Origin: an uncultured Oscillospiraceae bacterium
GTDB taxonomy: Bacteria; Bacillota_A; Clostridia; Oscillospirales; Oscillospiraceae
DNA length: 15,558 nucleotides
NCBI GenBank assembly: GCA_944387745.1
Contig: CALXGD010000143.1
Span: 1-15,558, forward strand
Direction: 5' to 3'
This document shows, piece by piece, positions 1 to 6,943 of this stretch. The position numbers and the translations under genes were made by a program. Each line of letters starts with the position of its first letter. The first letter of the stretch is position 1. Below the pieces are notes generated by a model, which was given only the letters and a program-made list of their open reading frames with translations, did no database searches and was not told where the DNA came from.

Positions 1-38
1 CAGTAAGCGGGAAGTTTTTGTCCGCTTCCGAGCTATGA
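1..38 (+). CDS. possible 3' tail of an upstream gene (partial)
   Basis: A frame open from the left edge reads VSGKFLSASEL and stops with TGA at 36-38. That stop overlaps the ATG of the lipoprotein gene at 35-37 in the ATGA arrangement typical of translationally coupled genes. The lipoprotein start also lacks a clear Shine-Dalgarno sequence, which would fit coupling. Only about 11 codons are visible, so the product cannot be named and the frame could be open by chance. Confidence 0.25.
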   Translation, partial: VSGKFLSASEL

Positions 39-1591
39 TGGATACCACACAAAAGCGGAAGGGGCGTGCCCTGCTGGCCCTGGCGGTGGCGGCGGTTATG
101 CTGTCCGGCTCCCTGGTGGCCTGTCAGGAGGCGGAGTCCCCTCCCGAGGACTCCCAAATGGGAACGTCTGAGGCGGCGCTGATCCGCTACGCCTGGGTGG
201 AGTCCATCGACCGGGAGGGCAAAACCGTCACCTACATCCCCATGACGCAGGAGCAGTGGGACAACCGGGAGGACTTCTGGGAGGAAATGGGGGATTTAGA
301 GCGGGAGACCCTGCCCCTGACCCAAGACGCCGGTATATACCACACCTATGACGGGAAGCGGTATCCCCTGAATCCCACGGCCCAGATCTATACCCTGAAT
401 ATGTCCCAGGCCGGGCTGCCCGGTGAGCTGGCCCAGGCGGACACCGGGCCCAACGCAGGAAAGGTCATTGGGATCATGCTGGACACCCCGTCTAAGCTGG
501 ACCTGGCGGCGGCGGACCTGGATTTTACCGGCTACTGCGGGGCGGTGTATGCCGCCGGACAGGGGGGCGCCCGACTGCTCCACGGGCGGGCGGCGGTGAG
601 CCTGGACCCCTGTGACCAGTGGGGGCAGGACTCCGACCACGCCCAGTACACCCTGCCTCTGGCAGAGGAATTTGCCACCACGGAGGAAATTCGGAGCTTC
701 CTCACCGGGACCTCCAGCGCCAACTACCCCGCCCTGTTCCAGTTCACCGTGGTGGACGGGGAAGTGACCACAGCGGTAGGAATTGAGCACATTGACACCA
801 ACATGGGGGGTGAGCTGACCCTTTTGCCCGGCGACGCGGCGGGGGAGCTCTCCCGAGCGGCAGAGCGGTACAACGAGCTGTTTCCGGATAGCGGCCTCAC
901 GGCCTCTCTCCAGGAAGAAAACGGAACGCCGGAGCTGCTTCTGGAGAACGCAGAGGCCGGGATTCAGATACGAATCGGCTCCCCGCCGGCCAAGGGAGAG
1001 CCCTATCCGGCCGCCGTTACTGGTCCGGGAAGCACCTTTTCCTTTGATATGCCGGTCACTCCTGTGGACCTCTACGGAGCCGCGGACGGCCAGGCCAGTC
1101 TGGACGTGTTGGACCTCACCGGGGACGGCTCCCCGGAGCTGGTGTACATCTGGGGCTGGGGCGGCAGCGGCGTCTGGGAGGACCAGTGCCGGGTGTTCGA
1201 CCTGTCCACCGGAACTGCATATCCGGTAAATGTGGACCTGGACGGGCTCGCCTCTCAGGTAGAGGCGGAGTTTGTGGAGGCGCGGGAGGGCGCGCTGGTG
1301 TACCGGGTCGCCGGGGCGGGGATCACCGGCCTGTCCACCCTGGAGCGCCGCTCCCCGGACCAGGAGCCGGGAGAGGCCCTCGTTCTAGGGGACTACACCT
1401 CCATTCGGCTGTTAGAGAATGGGACCCTGGAGCTGGCCGTCTCCATTGGAGTACAGGGGGACGCCATGTACTACGTCGGGAACTACTTGGGCTTTCTGGT
1501 GACACGGCTGGAGTTCTCCCCCTCCCTCCGGGCATTCACCACCCTGCCCGCCAATGGGATCACCCTGAACCCCCCGGAGGCGGCGTCATAA
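35..1591 (+). CDS. secreted lipoprotein of unknown function
   Basis: The 518-residue protein begins with a basic n-region (KRKGR), a hydrophobic core and the lipobox LVAC with Cys30, so it should be lipidated and held on the outer face of the membrane. Most of the mature protein is not recognised. Around residues 360-385 there is a VLDLTGDGSPELV motif, an Asp/Gly-rich calcium-loop-like or FG-GAP-like element seen in many clostridial surface proteins, followed by a Gly/Trp-rich stretch. ATGs lie at 35 and 38; neither has a strong ribosome binding site, and the frame is open upstream to the window edge, so the start is uncertain. A terminator follows directly. The function may be sensing or binding at the cell surface, but nothing in the sequence identifies a ligand. 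Confidence 0.8.
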   Translation: MMDTTQKRKGRALLALAVAAVMLSGSLVACQEAESPPEDSQMGTSEAALIRYAWVESIDREGKTVTYIPMTQEQWDNREDFWEEMGDLERETLPLTQDAGIYHTYDGKRYPLNPTAQIYTLNMSQAGLPGELAQADTGPNAGKVIGIMLDTPSKLDLAAADLDFTGYCGAVYAAGQGGARLLHGRAAVSLDPCDQWGQDSDHAQYTLPLAEEFATTEEIRSFLTGTSSANYPALFQFTVVDGEVTTAVGIEHIDTNMGGELTLLPGDAAGELSRAAERYNELFPDSGLTASLQEENGTPELLLENAEAGIQIRIGSPPAKGEPYPAAVTGPGSTFSFDMPVTPVDLYGAADGQASLDVLDLTGDGSPELVYIWGWGGSGVWEDQCRVFDLSTGTAYPVNVDLDGLASQVEAEFVEAREGALVYRVAGAGITGLSTLERRSPDQEPGEALVLGDYTSIRLLENGTLELAVSIGVQGDAMYYVGNYLGFLVTRLEFSPSLRAFTTLPANGITLNPPEAAS

Positions 1592-1596
1592 ATAGC

Positions 1597-1632
1597 AAAA
1601 GCGGCGCGGTTTTAAAAACCGCGCCGCTTTTT
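1597..1632. terminator. bidirectional rho-independent terminator
   Basis: A 12-bp GC-rich stem (1601-1612 with 1616-1627) and 3-nt loop is followed by T5 on the plus strand (1628-1632). It is preceded by A4 (1597-1600), which gives a T-tract on the minus strand. It lies between the convergent lipoprotein and ribU genes and can serve both. Confidence 0.9.
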
Positions 1633-1641
1633 CGTTGAAAA

Positions 1642-2223
1642 TCAGGCCTTGCTCTCCGCCTTCTGAGGGGCTTCGCGCTCCCAGCCCTCCCCGTGGATGA
1701 GCGTCCGGGAGACGGTCTTGTAGACCAGGAAGGTGATGACGGAGTTAATCCCCGCCTTCAGCAGGTTAAAGGGGAGGATCACCGTCACCAGCATAGCGTC
1801 CACCACCTCTGTGGGCGTCATCATGTAGAAGGGAGTGATGTAGTGGTTGGCCACCATCATCACACAGCCCATGGCTACGGTGCCCAGAATCAGGGCGATG
1901 AGGCCGCCCGCACGGGTATGGAGCAGGCGGTAGATCCCCCCAGCCACCAGCACCAGCGTGCCGGAGGCGATGACGTGCATCAGGAAGCCGTACATCCCGT
2001 CTCCACCCAGCAGAAAGGCCTGGATGGCAGAGGCGATTACTGTCACCACCAGGCCGGCCAGGGGGCCGAAGGCAAATGCGCCGATGAGGAACACCACGTC
2101 CGCCGGGTCGTACTGCAGGAAGGCGGCCGCCGGGAACAGGGGGAAGTGGACCAGGGTAATCAAAACGGCGGACAGGGCGGTGAGCATGGCCAAGACAGTG
2201 AGTTTTTTGGTGTTTGCAGACAT
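1642..2223 (-). CDS. ribU: riboflavin ECF transporter substrate-binding component RibU
   Basis: This 193-residue integral membrane S component of an energy-coupling-factor transporter should bind riboflavin and dock with a shared EcfA/A'/T module encoded elsewhere. The N-terminus (MSANTKKLTVLAMLTALSAV) is the usual S-component first helix. LQYDPADVVFLIGAFAFGP and the GDGMYGFLMHVIASG region are typical of RibU. About six hydrophobic segments can be seen. The start at 2223 has AAGGAG nine bases upstream. A longer reading frame reaching 2439 would run through the riboswitch and is not credible. The FMN riboswitch in the leader gives strong independent support for a riboflavin substrate. The gene is apparently monocistronic and ends at the shared terminator at 1597-1632. 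Confidence 0.92.
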   Translation of the reverse strand: MSANTKKLTVLAMLTALSAVLITLVHFPLFPAAAFLQYDPADVVFLIGAFAFGPLAGLVVTVIASAIQAFLLGGDGMYGFLMHVIASGTLVLVAGGIYRLLHTRAGGLIALILGTVAMGCVMMVANHYITPFYMMTPTEVVDAMLVTVILPFNLLKAGINSVITFLVYKTVSRTLIHGEGWEREAPQKAESKA

Positions 2224-2318
2224 AAAAAAACACTCCTTTTGCATTTTGGTACGCCTGAAAGAGCATGTCTTCCAGGAGTCAAAACAACATAAGGAGGTGC
2301 GCGATTGTTTTGCCACAC

Positions 2319-2437
2319 ATCTTCTTCCATCAGGACTGTGACCGTTGGTCCCGGAGTTGCACCGGGTCAGCGGATGTTTTGCAACATCCGGTCGCGGACT
2401 ATACCGCCAGTGGGGACTTCCACCCCGCCCTGAAGAC
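2319..2437 (-). promoter_or_regulatory. FMN riboswitch (RFN element)
   Basis: Read on the minus strand, the leader contains the conserved RFN blocks in order: TCTTCAGGGCGGGGTG, then AGTCCCCACTGGCGGT, then AGTCCGCGACC, a variable hairpin, CCGGTGCAACTCCGG, CCAACGGTCACAGTCC and the closing GATGGAAGAAGA. The outer TCTTC/GAAGA arms close P1. It lies between a minus-strand promoter and ribU, so FMN is expected to lower riboflavin uptake. Between the aptamer and the gene, two blocks complementary to the ribU ribosome binding site (2291-2298 and 2274-2279) could sequester it, so translational control is likely. The T7 tract just before the ATG leaves termination possible. Confidence 0.95.
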
Positions 2438-2460
2438 ATTCATTCAGTTGTCCAAAACCC

Positions 2461-2488
2461 ATTATACGCAATTTGCGGAGAAATGCAA
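2461..2488 (-). promoter_or_regulatory. sigma-A-type promoter of the ribU riboswitch transcript
   Basis: On the minus strand, TTGCAT (2483-2488), a 16-bp spacer and a perfect TATAAT (2461-2466) lie just upstream of the RFN element. The predicted start is near 2454, about 17 nt before the aptamer. Confidence 0.8.
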
Positions 2489-2538
2489 CCCCCATTTTTC
2501 TGGCCATGCCATAAACTGGAACAAAGATTCGATTTTCA

Positions 2539-2567
2539 TTGACTTCCCAGCGGAATGGGGATACAAT
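2539..2567 (+). promoter_or_regulatory. sigma-A-type promoter of the SLOG-queH-ECF operon
   Basis: TTGACT (2539-2544), a 17-bp spacer and TACAAT (2562-2567) predict a transcript start near 2574. This places the real start of the first gene at 2597 and rules out the in-frame ATG at 2555, which lies inside the promoter. It is divergent from the ribU promoter about 50 bp away. Confidence 0.8.
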
Positions 2568-2596
2568 GTCGGTACGCAAGGGGAGGGGGCGGCAAA

Positions 2597-3100
2597 ATGG
2601 AAGAACGGAGTACCTGCTGTTTTACGGGACATCGCCCAGATAAGCTCCCCTGGGGCGTTCACGAGGAGGATCCCCGCTGTGTTGTCCTGAAGCAAAGAAT
2701 TGCCAAGGCCCTGGAGGAGGAGTATGCCGCCGGGGTGCGGCACTTTATCTCTGGAATGGCCCGGGGCGCCGACCTGTACTTTGCAGAGGCAGTGCTGGCC
2801 CTGCGGGATGTCCACCCGGATGTGGCCCTGGAGTGTGCCCGCCCCTGTGAGAGCCAGGCCGACCGCTGGCCGGAGGAGGAACGGGAGCGCTACCAGTCCA
2901 TTTTAGACCGCTGTAATTATCAGACTCTTGTGCAGGCCCATTATGGCCGCTGGTGCATGGTGCGGCGCAACCGGTATATGGTGGACCGCTCCTCCCGTCT
3001 GCTGGCGGTCTATGACGGTGTGCCTAAGGGAGGGACAGCCCAGACCCTGTCCTATGCGCTGAGCCGGGGACTCCATGTGACAATCTTAAAGCTGAGGTGA
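2597..3100 (+). CDS. SLOG-superfamily protein (DUF1273/YpsA-like)
   Basis: The 167-residue cytosolic protein opens with CCFTGHRPDKLPWG, the nucleotide-binding-like N-terminal motif of the DUF1273/YpsA group of the SLOG (Rossmann-like) superfamily. Further conserved-looking segments are FISGMARGADLYFAEAVLAL and the C-terminal AVYDGVPKGGTAQTLSYA glycine loop. The family is thought to bind nucleotides or nucleotide-derived ligands; its biochemical role is not settled. The start at 2597 follows a GGGAGGGGG purine tract and a short leader of about 23 nt. It is the first gene of an operon: queH begins five bases after its stop. Being with QueH and a vitamin-type transporter fits a ligand-sensing or nucleoside-handling role, which is inference. 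Confidence 0.85.
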   Translation: MEERSTCCFTGHRPDKLPWGVHEEDPRCVVLKQRIAKALEEEYAAGVRHFISGMARGADLYFAEAVLALRDVHPDVALECARPCESQADRWPEEERERYQSILDRCNYQTLVQAHYGRWCMVRRNRYMVDRSSRLLAVYDGVPKGGTAQTLSYALSRGLHVTILKLR

Positions 3101-3104
3101 GAGC

Positions 3105-3710
3105 TTGAAACACACATTGATGCACATCTGCTGTGCTCCCTGTGCCAATCAGCCCATTGCTCTGCTGCGCTCAGAGGGAATTTCGGTTGCGGGCTTTTGG
3201 TTCAATCCCAATATCCATCCCTACACAGAGTACCAGGCCCGGAAGCACACGCTGGAGGAGTACGCTAAGGAGATCCAACTGAAGCTGGTGATCGGCGGCA
3301 CCTATGACCTGCGGTCCTTTATCACCCATGTAGCGGACAACATTGACGGACGGTGTGCCTACTGCTACTGGGGGCGAATGGAGGCGACCGCCCGATATGC
3401 CGCAGAGCACGGCTATGACTCCTTCACGACGTCGCTGCTGATTTCCCCCTACCAGAATCACGAGGCCATCCGAGCCACCGCCCAGGCCATGGGGGAGAAA
3501 TACGGCGTGGAGTTCCTCTACCGGGACTTTCGTCCCCTGTTTCAGGCGGGACAGGAGTTTGCCCGGGCCCATGGGTTTTATATGCAGAAATACTGCGGCT
3601 GCATTTTTAGTGAGGAGGACCGCTATATGGCCGCTAAGCGAAAAAAAGCCGCTCGGAGAGAGGCGGCCCAGGCATCAATCGCAAAGTCGGAAGGAGAAAC
3701 GACAACATGA
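3105..3710 (+). CDS. queH: epoxyqueuosine reductase QueH
   Basis: The 201-residue protein matches QueH (former DUF208), the non-B12 enzyme that reduces epoxyqueuosine in tRNA to queuosine as the last step of Q synthesis. Visible family marks are HICCAPC near the N-terminus (Cys9, Cys10, Cys13), GRCAYCYWGRM (Cys84, Cys87), the TTSLLISPYQNHE block and QKYCGC (Cys164, Cys166). These cysteines are the candidate metal/iron-sulfur ligands. The C-terminus is a basic tail rich in Lys, Arg and Ala. Translation starts at a TTG at 3105, with GAGGTGA just upstream; an ATG at 3120 would remove residues before HICC that homologues normally have. Its stop overlaps the next ATG (ATGA), so the ECF component is translationally coupled. 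Confidence 0.93.
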   Translation: MKHTLMHICCAPCANQPIALLRSEGISVAGFWFNPNIHPYTEYQARKHTLEEYAKEIQLKLVIGGTYDLRSFITHVADNIDGRCAYCYWGRMEATARYAAEHGYDSFTTSLLISPYQNHEAIRATAQAMGEKYGVEFLYRDFRPLFQAGQEFARAHGFYMQKYCGCIFSEEDRYMAAKRKKAARREAAQASIAKSEGETTT

Positions 3711-4228
3711 ACGACCAAAAAATCCGCACCTTGGTGCTGACTGCGCTGATGACCGCCCTGTGTGCGGTGATGACCACGGTAATCAAGATCCCATCCCCTA
3801 TGGGGGGATATTTTAATTTGGGGGACTGTGCAGTGCTCCTATCCGCCTGGCTCCTGGGGCCGGGCTGGGGGGCGGCCGCGGCAGGAGTAGGCTCTGCGCT
3901 GTCCGATCTACAGGGCTTTCCCCTCTATGCGCCGGCCACGTTGGTCATTAAGGCGCTGATGGCCGCCGCTGCGGGATGGCTCTTTCAGCAGTACCGGGAG
4001 AGCGTTCAGCGGCGCGCCCTGGCCCCCCGTCTGGTCAGCGGCGGTGTGGCGGAGTGCATTATGATAGCCGGCTATTTCGGATTTGAGGCAGTGCTGCTGG
4101 GGATGGGGCCGGGGGCAGCGGCCAATATTCCCTTTAACCTGGCCCAAGGGGTGGTAGGTGTGGTCTCCGCCACGGCGGTGATGAGTCTGCTGAACCGGGT
4201 GCCCGGACTGCCTGTCCAAAGGCACTGA
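3707..4228 (+). CDS. ECF transporter S component, probable queuosine-precursor type
   Basis: The 173-residue membrane protein has the S-component first helix (LVLTALMTALCAVMTTV) and the IKIPSPMGGYFNLGDCAVLLSAWLLGP segment typical of the ECF-ribofla_trS (former DUF1393) family. Five to six hydrophobic segments are visible. It would bind a small substrate outside the cell and work with shared ECF energising subunits. RibU is already present, and this gene overlaps queH by four bases, so I infer that it takes up a queuosine precursor (a QrtT-like role). Direct sequence proof of the substrate is lacking. The ribosome binding site is AAGGAG, nine bases before ATG 3707. No preQ1 riboswitch was seen in the short operon leader. 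Confidence 0.88.
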   Translation: MNDQKIRTLVLTALMTALCAVMTTVIKIPSPMGGYFNLGDCAVLLSAWLLGPGWGAAAAGVGSALSDLQGFPLYAPATLVIKALMAAAAGWLFQQYRESVQRRALAPRLVSGGVAECIMIAGYFGFEAVLLGMGPGAAANIPFNLAQGVVGVVSATAVMSLLNRVPGLPVQRH

Positions 4229-4240
4229 CATATAGAAAAA

Positions 4241-4269
4241 AGAGGGCGGCTCATAGTGAGCCGCCCTCT
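4241..4269. terminator. hairpin terminator between convergent operons
   Basis: A perfect 13-bp stem (4241-4253 with 4257-4269) and 3-nt loop lies between the plus-strand ECF gene and the minus-strand alaX. An A-run at 4236-4241 gives a U-tract for minus-strand transcripts. The plus-strand side has only TTTCTTCTT further on, so it is stronger for the minus strand. Confidence 0.85.
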
Positions 4270-4393
4270 GGCGTTTCTTCTTCCACATAGGTGGCGCTGG
4301 GGTAAGCCCGTTCCATGCGCTCATTGGGAGAGGGTATATTCCACAGGGCACCCTTTTCATCCAAAGGGGGTGGAGGGGACAGGAAAGCGCGGT

Positions 4394-5554
4394 TTACTGC
4401 TTTGCAGGGAAGTGGCGGGCAAAAAATTGTTCAATGTCAGCCCGGCCTGCCTGAACGGAGCCCTGGACGAAGTTGGGCTTACCGCCTCCGCGCCCGTGAA
4501 GCGCCTGATTGAGCTCTGTGGTGAGCGCCCGCAGATCACCTCCGGGCTGACCAATGGCGTATTTGTATCCCGCCCCCTCCTGGCCGGAGAAGCAGGCGCA
4601 CAGCCCTCCGCAGGCGGTCTGCACCGCATCGGTGAGCCGGCGCAGGCCGTCCGGGGAGAGCTCCTCCTCAAAGAGCAGGACATTTCCAGCCCCCTGGTGC
4701 CGCTGGGCCAGGTCAGAGAAACGGGCCTGCTCCATGGCAAACAAACGGGACTTCAGCGCCTGATTTTCTTCCAACAGCCGAGCCACTGCTGGGGCGGTCC
4801 CCAACATTTTCGCAGAGGTGAGGTTGGAAACCTGGTGGTTCTGCTCCCACACCTTGGACAGATGGGAAAAGGCGCGGCCGCCACAGACCAGTTCAATTCG
4901 TACCCCGGTGCGGAACTTTTGGCAGGACAGGAGCTTAACCAGCCCCACCTGTCCGGAGGAGGAGACATGGGTGCCGCAGCAGGCGCAGGTATCGCCGCCG
5001 GGGAAGGTGACAATCCGCACCTGACCCTCAATCTCCTTTTTACTGCGGTACTCCAAATGCGCCAGCTGCTCCCTGGAAGGATAGGTGATTTGAGCGGGGT
5101 GGTCCTCCCAGATGTAGCGGTTGACAGCCAGCTCCAGCTCCCGGATCTGTTCCTCAGTGAGCTCCAAGTCAAAGTCAATGGTGACCACGTCGGCCCCCAT
5201 ATGAAACCCCACGTTATTACAGCCGTACATCTGATGGGCCAGCCCAGAGACGAGGTGCTCCCCAGAGTGGTGCTGCATCAGATCGAAGCGGCGGGGCCAG
5301 TCGATCTGCCCTGACACCTGACTGCCCTCCGCCAAAGGGCCGGAGCAGGTGTGGACAACATGGCTGTCCCGCATGTGGACCTCCAGCACCTGGGTGTCCC
5401 CAAGGCAGCCCAGGTCGTAGGGCTGTCCTCCCCCCTCGGGATAAAAGGCAGTTTGGTCAAGGACAATGTCCCAGCCTCTCTTCCCCTGGACACAGGAGCG
5501 GACCTGGGCGGAAAAAGAGGTGAGATAGGGATTTTCTTCATACAGCTTTTCCAT
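4394..5554 (-). CDS. alaX: alanyl-tRNA editing protein AlaX (long form, DHHA1 domain)
   Basis: The 386-residue cytosolic protein resembles the editing half of alanyl-tRNA synthetase and should deacylate Ser-tRNA(Ala) or Gly-tRNA(Ala) in trans. The N-terminal domain carries FYPEGGGQPYD (residues about 37-47). The zinc/catalytic motifs are HHSGEH (His96, His100) and CCGTH (Cys192, His196). A coiled linker (about 255-295) leads to a C-terminal DHHA1-like domain ending in GRGGGKPNFVQGSVQAG, so it belongs to the long AlaX class. The start at 5554 has GGGAGG eight bases upstream. It is the last gene of the mltG-trhP-alaX run, 63 nt after trhP. A 124-nt untranslated stretch follows before the terminator at 4241-4269. 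Confidence 0.93.
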   Translation of the reverse strand: MEKLYEENPYLTSFSAQVRSCVQGKRGWDIVLDQTAFYPEGGGQPYDLGCLGDTQVLEVHMRDSHVVHTCSGPLAEGSQVSGQIDWPRRFDLMQHHSGEHLVSGLAHQMYGCNNVGFHMGADVVTIDFDLELTEEQIRELELAVNRYIWEDHPAQITYPSREQLAHLEYRSKKEIEGQVRIVTFPGGDTCACCGTHVSSSGQVGLVKLLSCQKFRTGVRIELVCGGRAFSHLSKVWEQNHQVSNLTSAKMLGTAPAVARLLEENQALKSRLFAMEQARFSDLAQRHQGAGNVLLFEEELSPDGLRRLTDAVQTACGGLCACFSGQEGAGYKYAIGQPGGDLRALTTELNQALHGRGGGKPNFVQGSVQAGRADIEQFFARHFPAKQ

Positions 5555-5617
5555 AGCAAAGACCTCCCAGTGACGTGCCGGCTGATAGAGCTGCGGCAGT
5601 GATGAGAAAACAGAGTA

Positions 5618-6841
5618 TTAGGAGGGGGTGAGGTCGGCCTGCCGGCGCAGAAGAGACAGGGGCGGAACTGCCCGGGGCAGCTTCATGCGGAAGCGCATTT
5701 GCGGCTTGCGCGCTTGGAGGAGAGGGGAACCCTCCTCATCCCACAGCTCTCCTACCTGAAAGGCGACAGGGCGCACATCTGGGCCCACCAGTTCCAAAAA
5801 ATCCCCTGAGGAAAACTTGTTGTTAAGAGACAACAGGGCATTTCCCGCCGAATCACACTCCAGCACTTTGGCGACAATCTGCCAGTCCCGGATATATCGG
5901 GAGTCCTCTGTAAACTGTCCGGGCTGTCCGTAGTAGAAGCCGGTGGAGTAGTGCCGATGGCTGATATGCTCCACCTCGTCCCGCCACACAGGGTCCAAGG
6001 GGACGCCGAGCGCGGCTGCGTCAATGGCATGGCGGTAGGCTCCGGTGACGATAGCGGCGTAGTATGCGGATTTGGCCCTTCCCTCCAGCTTAATGGAGTC
6101 AAGTCCGATCTCCATCAGCTCTCCAACATGGTCGATCATACACATATCCCGAGAGTTGAGGATATAAGTTTCCCCATTTTCCTCATAGATGGGGAAATAC
6201 TCTCCGGGACGTTTTTCCTCCATGAGGGCGTATTGATACCGACATGGCTGGGCACAGGCCCCCCGATTGGAGTCCCGGCCGGTCATATAGTTGGACAATA
6301 GGCAACGTCCGGAGTAGCTCACACACATGGCGCCGTGGGCAAAGGCCTCCAGCTCCAGGTCCTTGGGCGTCTTGGCGCGAATCTCCCGGATTTCCTCCAG
6401 AGAGAGCTCCCGGGCCAAAATCACCCGCTTGGCACCTAGATCATACCAGGCCTGGGCGGACACGTAGTTGACCACGCTGGCCTGAGTGGAGATGTGGCGC
6501 TCCACATGGGGGGCATATTTCCCGGCGAGGGAGAACACCCCCATATCAGCCAAAATTACGGCGTCTATGTGCAGCTGCTCCAAGTATTCCAGCCACTCTG
6601 GGAGGCGGTCGGCCTCCCCATTCCTGGGCATGGTGTTGCAGGTCACATGGACGCGGATCCCACGGCTGTGGCAGAGAGAGACTGCCTGTTCCAGTTCCTC
6701 CGGAGTGAAGTTACCGGCGAAGGAGCGCATACCGAAGGCAGTTCCCGCCAAATAGACGGCATCAGCTCCATAAGCTGCGGCCATCTCCAGCCGCTCCATA
6801 TCTCCTGCGGGAGCCAGAAGCTCAATTTTTTTGTGATTCAA
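5618..6841 (-). CDS. trhP: U32-family protein, probable tRNA hydroxylation protein TrhP
   Basis: The 407-residue protein carries LLAPAGDMERLEMAAAYGADAVYLAG at the N-terminus and the U32 signature EAFAHGAMCVSYSGRC (residues 165-180), then GACAQPC. Cys173, Cys180, Cys196 and Cys200 are the likely iron-sulfur ligands. Former 'peptidase U32' proteins of this type in Bacillus (YrrN/YrrO, TrhP1/P2) are needed for prephenate-dependent hydroxylation of U34 in tRNA. The TrhP call rests on this and on the mltG (yrrL) neighbour, as in the Bacillus yrrL-yrrM-yrrN-yrrO order; the trmR-like yrrM is absent here. The start is a TTG at 6841 with AGGAGG nine bases upstream; the longer frame to 6898 has no such support. 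Only one U32 gene is present. Confidence 0.88.
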   Translation of the reverse strand: MNHKKIELLAPAGDMERLEMAAAYGADAVYLAGTAFGMRSFAGNFTPEELEQAVSLCHSRGIRVHVTCNTMPRNGEADRLPEWLEYLEQLHIDAVILADMGVFSLAGKYAPHVERHISTQASVVNYVSAQAWYDLGAKRVILARELSLEEIREIRAKTPKDLELEAFAHGAMCVSYSGRCLLSNYMTGRDSNRGACAQPCRYQYALMEEKRPGEYFPIYEENGETYILNSRDMCMIDHVGELMEIGLDSIKLEGRAKSAYYAAIVTGAYRHAIDAAALGVPLDPVWRDEVEHISHRHYSTGFYYGQPGQFTEDSRYIRDWQIVAKVLECDSAGNALLSLNNKFSSGDFLELVGPDVRPVAFQVGELWDEEGSPLLQARKPQMRFRMKLPRAVPPLSLLRRQADLTPS

Positions 6842-6902
6842 AGGACAACGCCTCCTGAGTGGGACGCCCCTGCGGAGGCGCCCGGAAAAGTGGGGCAAAC
6901 AG

Positions 6903-6930
6903 CAGGGACGGACTTATGTGTCCGTCCCTG
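6903..6930. repeat. intergenic inverted repeat between mltG and trhP
   Basis: An 11-bp perfect stem (6903-6913 with 6920-6930) with a 6-nt loop lies in the 102-nt gap between mltG and trhP. On the minus strand it is followed only by GTTTG, so it is a weak terminator at best. It could attenuate or stabilise the mltG end of a shared transcript. Confidence 0.7.
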
Positions 6931-6943
6931 TTGCTCTGCCCGC

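Noticed and set aside
2224..2439. Long N-terminal extension of ribU
   Set aside because: The frame is open to 2439 but runs through the FMN riboswitch and lies upstream of a good ribosome binding site for the start at 2223.
2555..2596. Upstream start for the SLOG gene
   Set aside because: The ATG at 2555 lies between the -35 and -10 of the operon promoter, before the predicted transcript start.
2568..2596. preQ1 riboswitch before the queH operon
   Set aside because: The leader is only about 23 nt and lacks the preQ1-I hairpin and A-rich tail.
4256..5314. 352-codon plus-strand ORF opposite alaX
   Set aside because: It is the antisense shadow of alaX, starts inside the terminator hairpin and has no ribosome binding site. 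The alaX motifs on the minus strand are unambiguous.
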